From the NCBI GenBank assembly GCA_020832375.1, contig JAFIEW010000002.1, positions 62,001-126,000 of the forward strand: 64,000 nt of DNA, read 5' to 3'. Every line of letters begins with the position of its first letter. The stretch's first letter is position 1. Under the pieces are notes generated by a model. It searched no databases, was not told where the DNA came from, and saw only the letters and a program-made list of their open reading frames with translations. Source of the DNA: Cyclobacteriaceae bacterium (GTDB lineage: Bacteria > Bacteroidota > Bacteroidia > Cytophagales > Cyclobacteriaceae). The translations under genes and the position numbers were made by a program. This document shows positions 24,610 to 34,109 of the stretch, in pieces.

Positions 24610-25184
24610 GTTGTGAAGAAGTCAGAAAGTTTCAAATTTAATTTCTCCATGCGGTTGCGCAATTTGCTCATGCAGTCTCCCTTTTTCTTTTTTGCCATGT
24701 TCGCATTTTTATAGCCTAGTGCTATGGCAATCTTATCATAAGCCATCCCTTCCAAGTAGCGCGATTTCAAGAGCTCACCGCATGGCGACTTGATGCTGTC
24801 AGCTAAATCAAAGATATCGATTTCATTCTCATCCCCAAAAGATACTTCCATCATCTCCGAGGGTTCCGCAGCGAGTCCATTGGAATGTATGCGCTCCTGT
24901 AGTCGCAGCTGCTTGCGAAGGTGATTTTGAGCCACTCTAGTCACAAAACCCATAAAGTAGGTAGAAAGCTTGGCGGTCAAATGCTCTTCTTTCCAACTAG
25001 GGTTTTGCAGTTTCTGAAAGAAGATCAGAACTGCCTCTTGGTAGACATCTTCAAAGTCGAGTAGCCGCTGCCCATCCATTCTGCCCATCACAGCCTTGGC
25101 CATGGGGAAGTGTAGCCGATAAAAGCTATCTTCTATTGATTGATCACGCGATCTTATACCTGCTATGTAGTCGGTATCCTGCAT
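24606..25184 (-). CDS. ECF-type RNA polymerase sigma factor
   Basis: 192 residues, the size of a group-IV sigma factor. Region 2: DFEDVYQEAVLIFFQKLQNP, with FMGFVTRVAQNHLRKQLR before the linker. Region 4: LKSRYLEGMAYDKIAIALGYKNANMAKKKKGDCMSKL, a helix-turn-helix for the -35 element. It is the first gene of the pair with the anti-sigma factor. Its targets are not known; the GGTGAC(A/C)TTT boxes at 12059, 13229, 13247 and 27617 (minus) are candidates within the window, although no such box is seen upstream of this gene itself. Confidence 0.88.
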   Translation of the reverse strand: MQDTDYIAGIRSRDQSIEDSFYRLHFPMAKAVMGRMDGQRLLDFEDVYQEAVLIFFQKLQNPSWKEEHLTAKLSTYFMGFVTRVAQNHLRKQLRLQERIHSNGLAAEPSEMMEVSFGDENEIDIFDLADSIKSPCGELLKSRYLEGMAYDKIAIALGYKNANMAKKKKGDCMSKLRNRMEKLNLKLSDFFTT

Positions 25185-25597
25185 ACTGCAAGATAGTGAA
25201 AGGTGGTTACAATTGGAATTTTATTATTTAGAAAAATTTTTGATTTGTAGCTTATTCATTATTGTTCAATGAGCTTATTATTTAGCCATCATTGACAGCT
25301 CTGTTGCTAAGAGATGGTTTCAATATAAAAGCCTGTAGCGCTAAACTTGATGATAATAATCAAGGGGCATTGCTTTCAAATAGTTTCTATTCAAGACTTA
25401 GGCGACTTTATAAGTTGTTCTGATCATGCAAAGTAATTATTTCTTTCAGTTCAAAGTCTCAGTCGTATCCTCATTCCACACTATCTTTTCTTATAATAGC
25501 ACACAGGCAGCTGCACCCTTTTGAATAAAGGGTTATTACCTCTTTTTCTGTACTTTTATAACAAGCACTTTGGCTGGAGTTTGGCAAATTGCATGGC
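25185..25597. other. Intergenic region between two minus-strand genes
   Basis: AT-rich and without a gene. A short hairpin ACCCTTT..AAAGGGT at about 25517-25534 could be a weak terminator for the exported-protein gene at 25598-27499, but it has no T-tract. The promoter of the sigma gene should lie in 25190-25300; no confident element was found. Confidence 0.4.
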
Positions 25598-27499
25598 TCA
25601 TATCCCATATTTCATACGGATGCCTTTTTTATCTTTTTTACGGATCTGCCGGCGGAAATCAAACCGAAGGAGTAAAGCGGCTTGTACAGCAAAGGACTGA
25701 TACTGGTCAGTGTCGAACTCGTAGCGAAGGCCCATCCGAACGGCAAACATCTCGATGGGAATATGTAGGCCTAAGCTGGCATAATAGAAGTCGGGATTTA
25801 GGCTGGGCATTAAGTCGGACATCCTCATTCCACCCTCAAGATGAAAAATATTGATAAGCACCATGTCTAAGCCGATCTCTGACACGAATCGCTCCTCGCC
25901 GCCGATCTGAGGTATGCTATCAGCATTCCACGCAAACCGATTGCCATGATCAATCACACGGTATTTTACCCCTACAAAGTCTGAAAGAGAGCGGTCGTAC
26001 CCACTTGCTCTAATGCGCTCGGTGATATTGAATTTTCGATACAGACCAAAGGAATAAGCTAGTGAAAAAGGGTTATCGTAGTCGATATTACCCAGCTCCT
26101 CCTGTGGGTCGGTCATGCTCTCTATACCCAATTGAATGGAGTAGCGCTTTGGGCGGGTCATTTTTAGCTCTTTTAAATCCTTTTTATAGAGTTGGAATGC
26201 TGTTTTTTTACGAATTTTTTTGAACTCATCGATTCGGCCATAGCGATTTTCAAGTCGATTAAGTGTTTGCCAAGCCTGAAGATAGTTCGATTGGGCGTAG
26301 GAGATCTCCACTTGCTGTCTTTCTAGTCGGGTCTCTAACTGTAGTATCGCATCACTGAGGGTATTGTAGCGGCTTGGGTTTACATCTGCAAAGTTTTCTA
26401 GTTGTTTAAACTTGAGCTTTGCCGCTCTTAAGTCTGATTTCGATAAATCCAACTGAATGGCAATGTCTGTTTTATCAAACTGCTTTTGACGTAACTGCGC
26501 CTTAAGTTGGTTGACTTGCTGATCATTGATTTGTAAAGAAAATTCATTAGCCAGTTGTAATCCTAGGTGGTAATTTCCGGTGCTAATATTTCGGTTTAGC
26601 TCACGTACCACATCTTGGGTATAGTCTCTTTTCACTGATTCCAATAGTTCCTGCACGGTTTGATTCTTCGTTCGAAGTAGTCTTAGTTTTTGTAGCATAC
26701 CATATGCTTGGTTAAAGTTGCCTCGCTCATATTCCATCTTTGCCGCTTGCAGGTAAGCTTCATAGTTTCGTTGATTTTCTGAGCTTTTGATAGAAGCAAG
26801 TAGGCGGTTGTATTTATTGAGGTAAACAGAATAGTCCTCATCTTGTATAGGCCTAAGTTGAAAAGCTACATTTCGTCCTTGGTCGATAGCGTTGAAATCG
26901 CTTTCAAGCTCAGAGGGTTCTACTACTCGGTTTTCGGAGGCATAAACTTCCATGCGATTGACGAGCCCTTTAAGTTGCTGCCTTGCAACAGAAAGTAGGC
27001 TTTTAGCCAGTGCTTCGCGATCCACTACCAAGATGCCTTTAAGCTGAGAGGGTTTTCTTTGTCTGTAGTGATCGGTATAATGAGCCGTGAGCCGAACCTC
27101 TGTTTTAATTTCAGTAGAAGATTGAAAAGACACAAATAACTGTTCTTTACCGGCAGTCCCTTCCTGCCTTACTTCTTGCTTTGTATTAGAGGAAACCTGA
27201 GTACTGATCTGCTGAGCCATCTTCTCATAAAGCTTCTTACGTAGCCCCTCTATATCTTCCTGCTGTGTTGAGCGAAATCTTCCAATTTTGATACTATCTA
27301 CCACCACAAGGAAGGACTCGGAAGGATATGTCGCCTTCCTATATTGAGATTGCAGCCATGCTGGGCTTTGAGCGTTAAGTTGATGTGTCTTTATTTGAAA
27401 ACATATCATTACACTTAAACTCAACCACCAGAGCGTAGGCATAAATGGGTGTCGGCGATTTAGGTTTTTTGTTGGAGTGAAACGAGAAAAGCGATTCAT
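25598..27499 (-). CDS. Exported protein: LPP20-like N-terminus, helical repeats, outer-membrane barrel-like end
   Basis: 633 residues. A signal peptide lies near residues 20-44 (ending LNAQ-SP); an ATG at 27442 would give a more ordinary signal length. Residues about 50-170 (EGLRKKLYEKMAQQISTQVSS, ... LKGILVVDREALAKSLL) resemble the LPP20/flagellar-assembly lipoprotein domain. Residues about 230-440 are helical, TPR-like repeats (NYEAYLQAAKMEYERGNFNQA, YAQSNYLQAWQTLNRLENRYG). The C-terminal 190 residues are strand-rich with alternating aromatic residues (FYYASLGLHIPIEMFAVRMGLRY, AVQAALLLRFDFR), like a small outer-membrane barrel. It lies behind the sigma/anti-sigma genes but about 400 nt from them. 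It is a possible envelope-stress target; the function is not assignable. Confidence 0.6.
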   Translation of the reverse strand: MNRFSRFTPTKNLNRRHPFMPTLWWLSLSVMICFQIKTHQLNAQSPAWLQSQYRKATYPSESFLVVVDSIKIGRFRSTQQEDIEGLRKKLYEKMAQQISTQVSSNTKQEVRQEGTAGKEQLFVSFQSSTEIKTEVRLTAHYTDHYRQRKPSQLKGILVVDREALAKSLLSVARQQLKGLVNRMEVYASENRVVEPSELESDFNAIDQGRNVAFQLRPIQDEDYSVYLNKYNRLLASIKSSENQRNYEAYLQAAKMEYERGNFNQAYGMLQKLRLLRTKNQTVQELLESVKRDYTQDVVRELNRNISTGNYHLGLQLANEFSLQINDQQVNQLKAQLRQKQFDKTDIAIQLDLSKSDLRAAKLKFKQLENFADVNPSRYNTLSDAILQLETRLERQQVEISYAQSNYLQAWQTLNRLENRYGRIDEFKKIRKKTAFQLYKKDLKELKMTRPKRYSIQLGIESMTDPQEELGNIDYDNPFSLAYSFGLYRKFNITERIRASGYDRSLSDFVGVKYRVIDHGNRFAWNADSIPQIGGEERFVSEIGLDMVLINIFHLEGGMRMSDLMPSLNPDFYYASLGLHIPIEMFAVRMGLRYEFDTDQYQSFAVQAALLLRFDFRRQIRKKDKKGIRMKYGI

Positions 27500-27532
27500 T
27501 GGGTTTATGGTTTTTTATATTCTGGTTCTTAG

Positions 27533-27626
27533 CGTGGGATGAGCAAACTTCATTAGCAGGCTTGTCAGCTTTAATTTTTCTCATCTTCTACTGGCGGTAT
27601 ATGTAATCAATGGGTAAAAGGTCACC
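27533..27626. repeat. Intergenic repeat, copy A (related to 37752-37845)
   Basis: Starts with CGTGGGATGAGCAA and continues through CTTCATT, GCTTGTCAG, TTTCTCA and CTGGCGGTATA to AAAAGGTCACC. Copy B at 37752 has the same order of blocks with roughly 70 percent identity by eye. On the minus strand the end at 27626-27617 reads GGTGACCTTT, the box also found at 13229. It lies just upstream of the start of the exported-protein gene, so it may contain that gene's control region. Confidence 0.5.
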
Positions 27627-27826
27627 GCTTGGTAATTCAATTTTATAGGTAGACTTATGGGTATAGTTGATCTATGCTAAAAGCTAAGCATAAATGATGC
27701 TAAACTAAGCAATTGTATTTAAAATAGATTAAAAAATGGTTTTGTTTTTTAGGTGTAGTACGATGTAATATAGAATTGAAGGGAGGCTATTTGTTTTGAG
27801 TATACATCAAGTCAAGGGGACTTAAA

Positions 27827-27991
27827 CCCGGAATATGCAATAGAATTTCTATTCCGAGCTAAAAATACTTCTAAATCAAACGCTTCGCTGCATTTAACGC
27901 CTTCACCAGAGCGGAGCTATGCCTCAGTCGCTAAATACTTGATTTTCTTGTATTTTTAGCTCTCATAACGAACCCTAACGCATAATCCGGG
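27827..27991 (+). mobile_element. 165-bp MITE, copy 1
   Basis: Begins CCCGGAATATGC and ends GCATAATCCGGG, with imperfect terminal inverted repeats of about 50 bp (GAGCTAAAAATAC inside both ends). It is 165 bp like the other three copies. Flanks are TTAAA on the left and TAAAG on the right, an imperfect version of the 5-bp TTNAA duplication of the other copies. Same orientation as copy 2. It lies downstream of the Crp/Fnr-type gene. No coding capacity. Confidence 0.85.
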
Positions 27992-28386
27992 TAAAGCCAA
28001 ATACTACAAAAGCTTGCCGAAAAAAGCTAAACGGTTGATCATTTGCAGCTTATCTTCAGTCTCTATTATGGTGGTTATTATGTCAGGAAGGCTTTCTCAA
28101 ATCGAGCTAATTAAGATTTCAAATTGCCCATTTAAAACCCAAGCGACGCTTAAGTGGTATCAAAATGATTACAGGTAGTTAAAACTATTCTGAAAATTCC
28201 TCATGTATTAAATTTGTACGAATGGCATTAAGGCAAAAGATACAGGGTTCTAAAATTTTCATCGAGCGATATTTACTGGAAAGGATCCATAATTGTAATC
28301 GGGAAGTTTTTTATCAACTAGTGGAGCTATAAGATTCAGTTGTTTGATTTTATGTTTTTTGCCCCTTTATTTCTTTATACAGCGAT

Positions 28387-29091
28387 TTAACTGTCCATTT
28401 CATTTGTAATAAGAGGGGTGGAGTTGAACGATGACAATTCTTTTAAATAGTTGCTGTATGCTTTTGATGTAGGTTCTAGGCTAGTCATGATATGATTGGG
28501 GATTCGGATTTTATATCGTGTGTAGATAATGCCTTTTTCCTCATTTAATTGTTTGAGTAGCTTACAAATACTCTGCCTTGAGCTCATTAAGATTAATGAT
28601 AAATCGTAATGAGTAAAGAAATTGGGAAATTCGATACAGTTATTTACCATTTTACCATATATTAGGGAGAAGTCGTAAAGAAAGTTTAAGAGTCTCTCTT
28701 TTAGTGTCAAGCCATAGTTTCTTACTTTTTGCCGATGGATTCTATTGAGACGCTCACGTAAAAAAAGATTCAGCATATCTGAGATATTGTTCACTTGAGG
28801 TATACCACTCTTAGGGAGATAGAGTATTTCTGAGAGCTTCATGGGTTCTACATAAAACAAGTCATTGCAAGGATAATCTGTCGGTTTGATCTGATATATT
28901 TCTCCTTTAAGGAGCAAGTCTGTATTTACAACATCCCCTTTTTGATCCACAGCAAAGATTTTTGCCAAACCTTGGTTTATATAAATCATTCCTTCATTTT
29001 CTACACTTCTACTATCATTGAGAGGGATAATAGATTTTTTTTCTCCGTCTGCGAGAAATTGTTTGATTATGTGTGCTAATTCCAGTTGCAT
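28387..29091 (-). CDS. Crp/Fnr-family transcription regulator
   Basis: 234 residues. The N-terminal half looks like a cyclic-nucleotide-binding beta barrel (IIPLNDSRSVENEGMIYINQG, DQKGDVVNTDLLLKGEIYQI). Residues about 85-130 form the dimer helix (MLNLFLRERLNRIHRQKVRN), and the C-terminal HTH reads FFTHYDLSLILMSSRQSICKLLKQLNEEKGII, typical of the Crp family (ELA..LG.SRETV.R.L). No cysteine set for an iron-sulfur cluster is present, and the arginine that binds cAMP in true Crp is not obvious, so the ligand is unknown. The gene is bracketed by two direct MITE copies; the upstream one ends only about 24 nt before the start codon. Confidence 0.75.
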   Translation of the reverse strand: MQLELAHIIKQFLADGEKKSIIPLNDSRSVENEGMIYINQGLAKIFAVDQKGDVVNTDLLLKGEIYQIKPTDYPCNDLFYVEPMKLSEILYLPKSGIPQVNNISDMLNLFLRERLNRIHRQKVRNYGLTLKERLLNFLYDFSLIYGKMVNNCIEFPNFFTHYDLSLILMSSRQSICKLLKQLNEEKGIIYTRYKIRIPNHIMTSLEPTSKAYSNYLKELSSFNSTPLITNEMDS

Positions 29092-29119
29092 GGTTTTATA
29101 GAATGAGATGAATATTCAA

Positions 29120-29284
29120 CCCGGAATATGCATTAGAATTTCTATTCCGAGCTAAAAATACTTCAAAATCAAACGCTTCGCTGCATTTAACGCCTTCACC
29201 ATAGCGGTGCTATGACTTAGTCGTTAAATACTTGATTTTCTTGTATTTTTAGCTCTCATAACGACCCCTAACGCGTAATCCGGG
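29120..29284 (+). mobile_element. 165-bp MITE, copy 2
   Basis: Begins CCCGGAATATGC, ends GTAATCCGGG, and is flanked on both sides by a perfect 5-bp direct duplication TTCAA (29115-29119 and 29285-29289). It is inserted directly upstream of the minus-strand Crp/Fnr gene (start at 29091), so that gene's promoter must lie in or beyond the element. Confidence 0.9.
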
Positions 29285-30374
29285 TTCAAAGGTTGATTGT
29301 ACTACAAAATAAGGCTTTCCTGATCTAGGTTTGATTTACAAATTGTTAATCTTGTATTACATTTTTATTTAGTACTAGTTGTAATGAATGGATCTACACA
29401 ATTAAATGGTCTTAAGGATACCAATAAGCTACTTACTATTGCAAGGCTTACCCCAGTAAATTGTGTTTAAAGCTTGTTGTTCTTGCTAATAAATGCAGTA
29501 TTCAAAGCTTCTCATAGGTAAAAGTTATAAGCGATCTTAGGAGTGATAATCTTTGTTGATTTGAAATATTGATTGTATTAGTATGCCTAAATTAAGGCAA
29601 TACTTGAGCATCCTTATTATTATAATAGTTGATGTACAAGTAAAGCATAAAGTCTTATTCCTATTTGTGAGATTGTAGCAGTCAGTTTACAAAAAGCATG
29701 GCACAAGCTTGAGGTAGCTACCAATTATCGTGGAAAATGGTCTAAAATATGGAGCGACAAGTTGTAATATTCTAAGGTCGCAGATAACCAAAATGTTAGC
29801 GTAGGGTGAAATTATTTAGAAACATTATCGTAAAATCGAGCTAATACACATCTCTCTTGTATTGCGATATTTCATCTTAATTGACTTTGATGAAATTCAT
29901 TAGGTAGTGACCAATTCGCTCAGTTTTATTGGATAGCTGCTGAGCATATAAAATTTTTAGAGATTAGGCCTCCAAATAGTAAAACTACATATTTCCTGTA
30001 TGCATATTCGCTTATTTTCACCTTAAATTTCTAAGGAAGTATAAATGTTTAAAAGTGCTGAAGTCGCGATATAGCAAAGCACAGGGTGAAGCCCTGTTAG
30101 AAATAGAAAGCAGCATACCTCTTAGCCCTTTAAGGATGTCACAGCATAACCTTTGTGTCTTTTTAAGGCGTATATCTATTGATGTGATTATGCGGGTAAG
30201 CATAATTTCCTATGTACAAATGGACCAATTTCATCTAAAAAGCATCCAATCTAATATTTTTTATACTAGGTTTTGTGGTAGGAATAGTAGTAAGGCTATT
30301 CTACTTACGATCTTATTTGATGAGCACTTTAGGTACTGCTAAACTAGTTAAGCTAAAGTTCATTTAGCTAAATG
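29285..30374. other. Long AT-rich region, no gene recognised
   Basis: About 1.1 kb between the MITE and the terminator of the TonB receptor gene. Small open frames (for example 30055-30342 on + and 30018-30203 on -) overlap each other, lack family features and have poor codon make-up; they are not called. No RNA gene or repeat was identified. Confidence 0.4.
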
Positions 30375-30409
30375 AAATAAGACCCGAATAAATATTCGAG
30401 TCTTATTTT
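30375..30409 (-). terminator. Terminator of the Oar-like receptor gene
   Basis: AATAAGAC..CGAATA pairs with TATTCG..GTCTTATT, a stem of about 14 bp with one mismatch and a 2-nt loop region, T-rich at both ends. It lies 35 nt beyond the minus-strand stop at 30444. Confidence 0.7.
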
Positions 30410-30443
30410 ATTGCATACTGCCTACTGCATTAATTTTTTGTAA

Positions 30444-33400
30444 TTAAAATGTATATCTTAAGCCAAGTTGTATTTGATAAGGAGGGTTTGTTCTAATGGT
30501 CTCCCCGAATGTCTGGTTGACATTATATGCATATTGTGTTCTGCCTTGCTCTAAAGCGAATGGATCTAACCCTAGTGTTTGTAGTAGCACTTGGTTACTA
30601 CCTGGCACTATAGGAGCTCCACCCCATTCGCTATTGAGTAAGTTAAGAAAGTTAAAGGCTTCTGCAATAAACTCTAAGCTGTTTTTACCTAATCTAGGGA
30701 ATAATTTTTGATCGATAGCATAAGTGAAGCGCACGTCTACATTGTGCCAAAATGGATTGTAGACTTCATTTCTTGGTGCGAAATCATCTAAATTATCCAA
30801 TAAGAGGTCCCTAGCGATATTATTGGGATTTTCTAGTACAGTTTGCATTCCTTGTGCCATATTTAGTTCGAAAGGTGTTGCATTTGGGTTGTTTAATATC
30901 GTTTCTGGGTTGAATACAAATGCGCGCTTGTTTGCATTAATGAGGAGTCCTGCTCCATCTCCTACAATGTCACCAAATACTAAAGGAGACCACGGGGTAC
31001 CTGATTGGGCAACATATCTAAATGATAAGCGCATATTTTTATAGCTTGGTGTGGTAGCGAAAACCACAACTTTATGTCTAAAATCAGTGTTTGCCCCTCC
31101 TCTATTGGCCACCAAATCTCTTGGGTCGTCAATAATGGCTGTCAAAACTGAAGTTCGTGCAATACAGCAGTTGTAAGAATTGTTGTCCTCTGTTCTATTC
31201 CAGGTATAAGTGGCATTGATGCTACCACCTGATGGGAATAGATATCCAATTTCTGAAATGAAGCCTCTTTGCCAAATATCAGAATCGCCGTTAAGTTCTA
31301 GTACTCTTCCTAAATTGGGGTTTGCATTGACTAGGCTTGGATTGATAGGATAGACCACGGCTCTTGGTGATTCAGGGTTAGCGAGTGTAATATCCTCTGG
31401 GCTAGCATATATGCCGCGGTTTCCTTCATTTTGCAGTCTGGCGGCAAAGTCTTCTCTTAAGTTAAGATCTTGATATCGATAGTTATTGAGGGTTCTGGCG
31501 TAGTATACATTAGCCCCAACAAAAAGGTGGTCAGTCAAAAAGCGGCGATAGGCTATATTTCCTTTCCATGTATAGGGTGCTTCAAAATCTTCTCCGATAA
31601 GGTTGATATAGGGTGATCTTCCTTGCCCACCGGCGGGCACTCCAGGAACACTAGATGGGTTAGCGATGTATTCAGGGTAATTTGGTATTGGGACATCATC
31701 TCCAGTGAGCAATATGTCGGTGAGTTGTGTTCCTGATTGCAAGATGTTACTTAATTGAGCCCAATGTACAATGTTGGCAGAGTATCCTCCAACTCCAAGT
31801 CTTAGAACATTACGCTGATCTTCGTTGAAGTCATATACAAGTGACATGCGTGGCTGGATGTTGTTGTAATCGCTAGCTACTACGTCAGTTCTACGACCCA
31901 ATTCCTGTTCTACCAACGGGTTAAATTCGGGAGTGGTAGCAAATACAGTAGCATCCCAACGTAAACCAAAAGTACCGCTTAGCTTTGAATTAAAATTGAC
32001 ATCAGCCTGGACAAAAGCTGAAAGATCTAAAGCTGTTTGTTGTAGTTTAGGTGTATATCGACCCTCTGGATTGTTAGGCACTAAACGCGAATATTGAAAG
32101 GGAGACTGGTTTGCAAGGTCTTCTAAAGAGGCAAATTGAAATAAACCTCCCTGTTCATTGGTGTTGAGTGTATTGGTGAAAGTAACAATATTGTCAGTGC
32201 CGAAGGTCCAGAATACTTTTCCCGTTTGCAAAAATGAGGTGTTGATCAATTGAATTTGCTGTTCGCCTTGTTCTTCTGGTGCTATGCGGTTTCCTCCGAA
32301 CTGAAACTGTCGAAATAGACGGGTACCATCCTCTTGAAAGGACTCGATACCAACGAACCCTCGAGGGGCAAAAGATCGCGCTACGAAATTGCGCTGTGCT
32401 GATAAATACTGAAGTTTTAGCTCATTATTAAATCGTGGTGAGAAAGACGAGCGAAGAGCTAACTGAGAATTGAGCCCAAATATTTCAAGGTCTCCTCTTG
32501 AATCAGCTAAAGCTGTTTGATCGCCACCAACTACAAACTCATTCTCTCCCCAAAACATATTATTTCGGAAGGTCAACTTGTGAGTAGGGTTAATTTGCCA
32601 GTCAAGGCGTATAAATGCTGTTCTATTCGTTGGCTTACGATTAAATAGTCCGTATTGCTGACGGTCAGGGTCTAATCCATACTGACTCTCTAATATATTA
32701 ATAAATCGATCGAGTTGTGCTTGGGTGATCTGTTCTGCACGCTCTGTCTGCGAATCTCTCACATCAATGATTGCGAAAGGCTCTGATCGATCCTCAAAGT
32801 CTAAAGCCGTGAAAAAGTGTAATTTGTCTTTAATGATAGGGCCGCCCAATGAAAAGCCATATTGGTTGATATTAAAATCATTAATAGGCCGCCCTAAATA
32901 GTCTTCATTGGCCGTGAGCGAGTTGCTTCGATTGTAAAAGAATGCACTTCCTTCAAGTTTATTTGTTCCTGACTTAGTTACCACATTGACAGATCCACCG
33001 CCTTGCCTACCTTCTAGCACGGAATATTCGTGGGTAGTTACTTCATACTCTCTAATAGCCTCCATAGATACTGTATATTGAGAAATTAAGCCACCATTCA
33101 TCATAAATCGCTGATTACCTCCGTCTAGTGTTATGGCTGTAGAGCTGACTCTTGTACCTCCAATTGCCAATGACCCTCCCGGTCCGGTGGTGGGAGCTAG
33201 GCTCGCTAAATCCTGAAAGCTTCTACCGTTGGTCGGCATATGCTTCATTTCTGTAATTCCTAGTCGAGTCGCTGATCCAATAGGCGAAGTACGATTAGGA
33301 GCATAGTCTGAAGCTGTGATAATCACACTTTCTAGTTCTTGAGTTTCGCTAAGCTCGAAGTCTACCCTCGTTTGATCACCTAGATTTAGTTGATATCCCC

Positions 33401-33677
33401 TTTTTTCTAAGCTTCCTTCCCCTACGAAAGAGGCTAATAAGCTGTATGGTCCGCCGAGAGGAAGTTGACTTAATTGATATCGGCCATCTAGGTTGGTTAC
33501 CACCCCTGTTGTAAATCCGGTGGATTCATTTTTAATTACAATTGAAGCTCCCGGCAATGGAGTACCATCGGAAGACTTGGCGGTTCCAAAAAAGGACCCG
33601 GAGGCTGTCTGGGAAAATATAGGATTGCTAAGCCCCATACTTATTGCCATCAGCATGATAAGTAGTTTTGTTTTCAT
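30444..33677 (-). CDS. TonB-dependent outer-membrane receptor, Oar-like
   Basis: 1077 residues from the ATG at 33677; the longer frame from 33752 only adds non-signal sequence. Signal peptide MKTKLLIMLMAISMGLSNPIFSQ, then a carboxypeptidase-regulatory-like domain (GTPLPGASIVIKNESTGFTTG... LDGRYQLSQLPLGGPYSL) and a plug domain (NGRSFQDLASLAPT, GGNQRFMMNGGLISQYTVSM, GGGSVNVVTKSGTNKLEGSAFFY). The large barrel ends in QIQLGLRYTF with the C-terminal Phe of outer-membrane proteins. The Oar/OmpA-type plug groups it with peptide/protein-related receptors rather than SusC; no SusD gene is adjacent. The substrate is unknown. It is divergent from the lipoprotein at 34110. Confidence 0.9.
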   Translation of the reverse strand: MKTKLLIMLMAISMGLSNPIFSQTASGSFFGTAKSSDGTPLPGASIVIKNESTGFTTGVVTNLDGRYQLSQLPLGGPYSLLASFVGEGSLEKRGYQLNLGDQTRVDFELSETQELESVIITASDYAPNRTSPIGSATRLGITEMKHMPTNGRSFQDLASLAPTTGPGGSLAIGGTRVSSTAITLDGGNQRFMMNGGLISQYTVSMEAIREYEVTTHEYSVLEGRQGGGSVNVVTKSGTNKLEGSAFFYNRSNSLTANEDYLGRPINDFNINQYGFSLGGPIIKDKLHFFTALDFEDRSEPFAIIDVRDSQTERAEQITQAQLDRFINILESQYGLDPDRQQYGLFNRKPTNRTAFIRLDWQINPTHKLTFRNNMFWGENEFVVGGDQTALADSRGDLEIFGLNSQLALRSSFSPRFNNELKLQYLSAQRNFVARSFAPRGFVGIESFQEDGTRLFRQFQFGGNRIAPEEQGEQQIQLINTSFLQTGKVFWTFGTDNIVTFTNTLNTNEQGGLFQFASLEDLANQSPFQYSRLVPNNPEGRYTPKLQQTALDLSAFVQADVNFNSKLSGTFGLRWDATVFATTPEFNPLVEQELGRRTDVVASDYNNIQPRMSLVYDFNEDQRNVLRLGVGGYSANIVHWAQLSNILQSGTQLTDILLTGDDVPIPNYPEYIANPSSVPGVPAGGQGRSPYINLIGEDFEAPYTWKGNIAYRRFLTDHLFVGANVYYARTLNNYRYQDLNLREDFAARLQNEGNRGIYASPEDITLANPESPRAVVYPINPSLVNANPNLGRVLELNGDSDIWQRGFISEIGYLFPSGGSINATYTWNRTEDNNSYNCCIARTSVLTAIIDDPRDLVANRGGANTDFRHKVVVFATTPSYKNMRLSFRYVAQSGTPWSPLVFGDIVGDGAGLLINANKRAFVFNPETILNNPNATPFELNMAQGMQTVLENPNNIARDLLLDNLDDFAPRNEVYNPFWHNVDVRFTYAIDQKLFPRLGKNSLEFIAEAFNFLNLLNSEWGGAPIVPGSNQVLLQTLGLDPFALEQGRTQYAYNVNQTFGETIRTNPPYQIQLGLRYTF

Positions 33678-34109
33678 TTGATAGGAAGATTTTGGTTTAT
33701 TTTTTGACAAAAATAGGTACCATCTTCCCTCTGGAATGTCGCCAGATGACATTAGGAATAGCTTAATGAATATGTAAAACTGTAGTAATGCTCACGTAAT
33801 TTGGATGGTGATGATTTCTATTACAATCGTATCGAGGCCTTAATCTTATTGCGATTATTGAAAAGGGTTTATGCCTTCACACACATCGATTTGATAAAAA
33901 TTTACGCTCGCTTAATCAGCATTTCAATTTATAGAGCACATTAGATCATTTGAAATACTCCAAATATCCTCCATTAGTTTTAGGGCTTTCTAGTTGGAGG
34001 AGAGCAGATACTATCCCAAAACGATTGAACACTAATTGTCAATGGATCATCCTTTTCGAGGCACTATAATTGAAGATTAAGGAGTATTATCAACAAAATC
34101 TTATACGAT
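33678..34109. other. Divergent promoter region
   Basis: Lies between the minus-strand receptor and the plus-strand lipoprotein, so it should carry two promoters. It is AT-rich with no repeat or gene. No element was clear enough to call. Confidence 0.4.

Noticed and set aside
27827-29284. Composite transposon made of the two MITE copies around the Crp/Fnr gene
   Set aside because: Each copy has its own 5-bp duplication (imperfect for copy 1), so they appear to be independent insertions rather than ends of one unit.
30018-30342. Overlapping small open frames on both strands
   Set aside because: They overlap each other in an AT-rich gap, lack signal peptides or motifs and have no neighbours in an operon.
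33678-33752. Upstream start for the Oar-like receptor
   Set aside because: The added 25 residues precede a perfect signal peptide that begins at the ATG at 33677.
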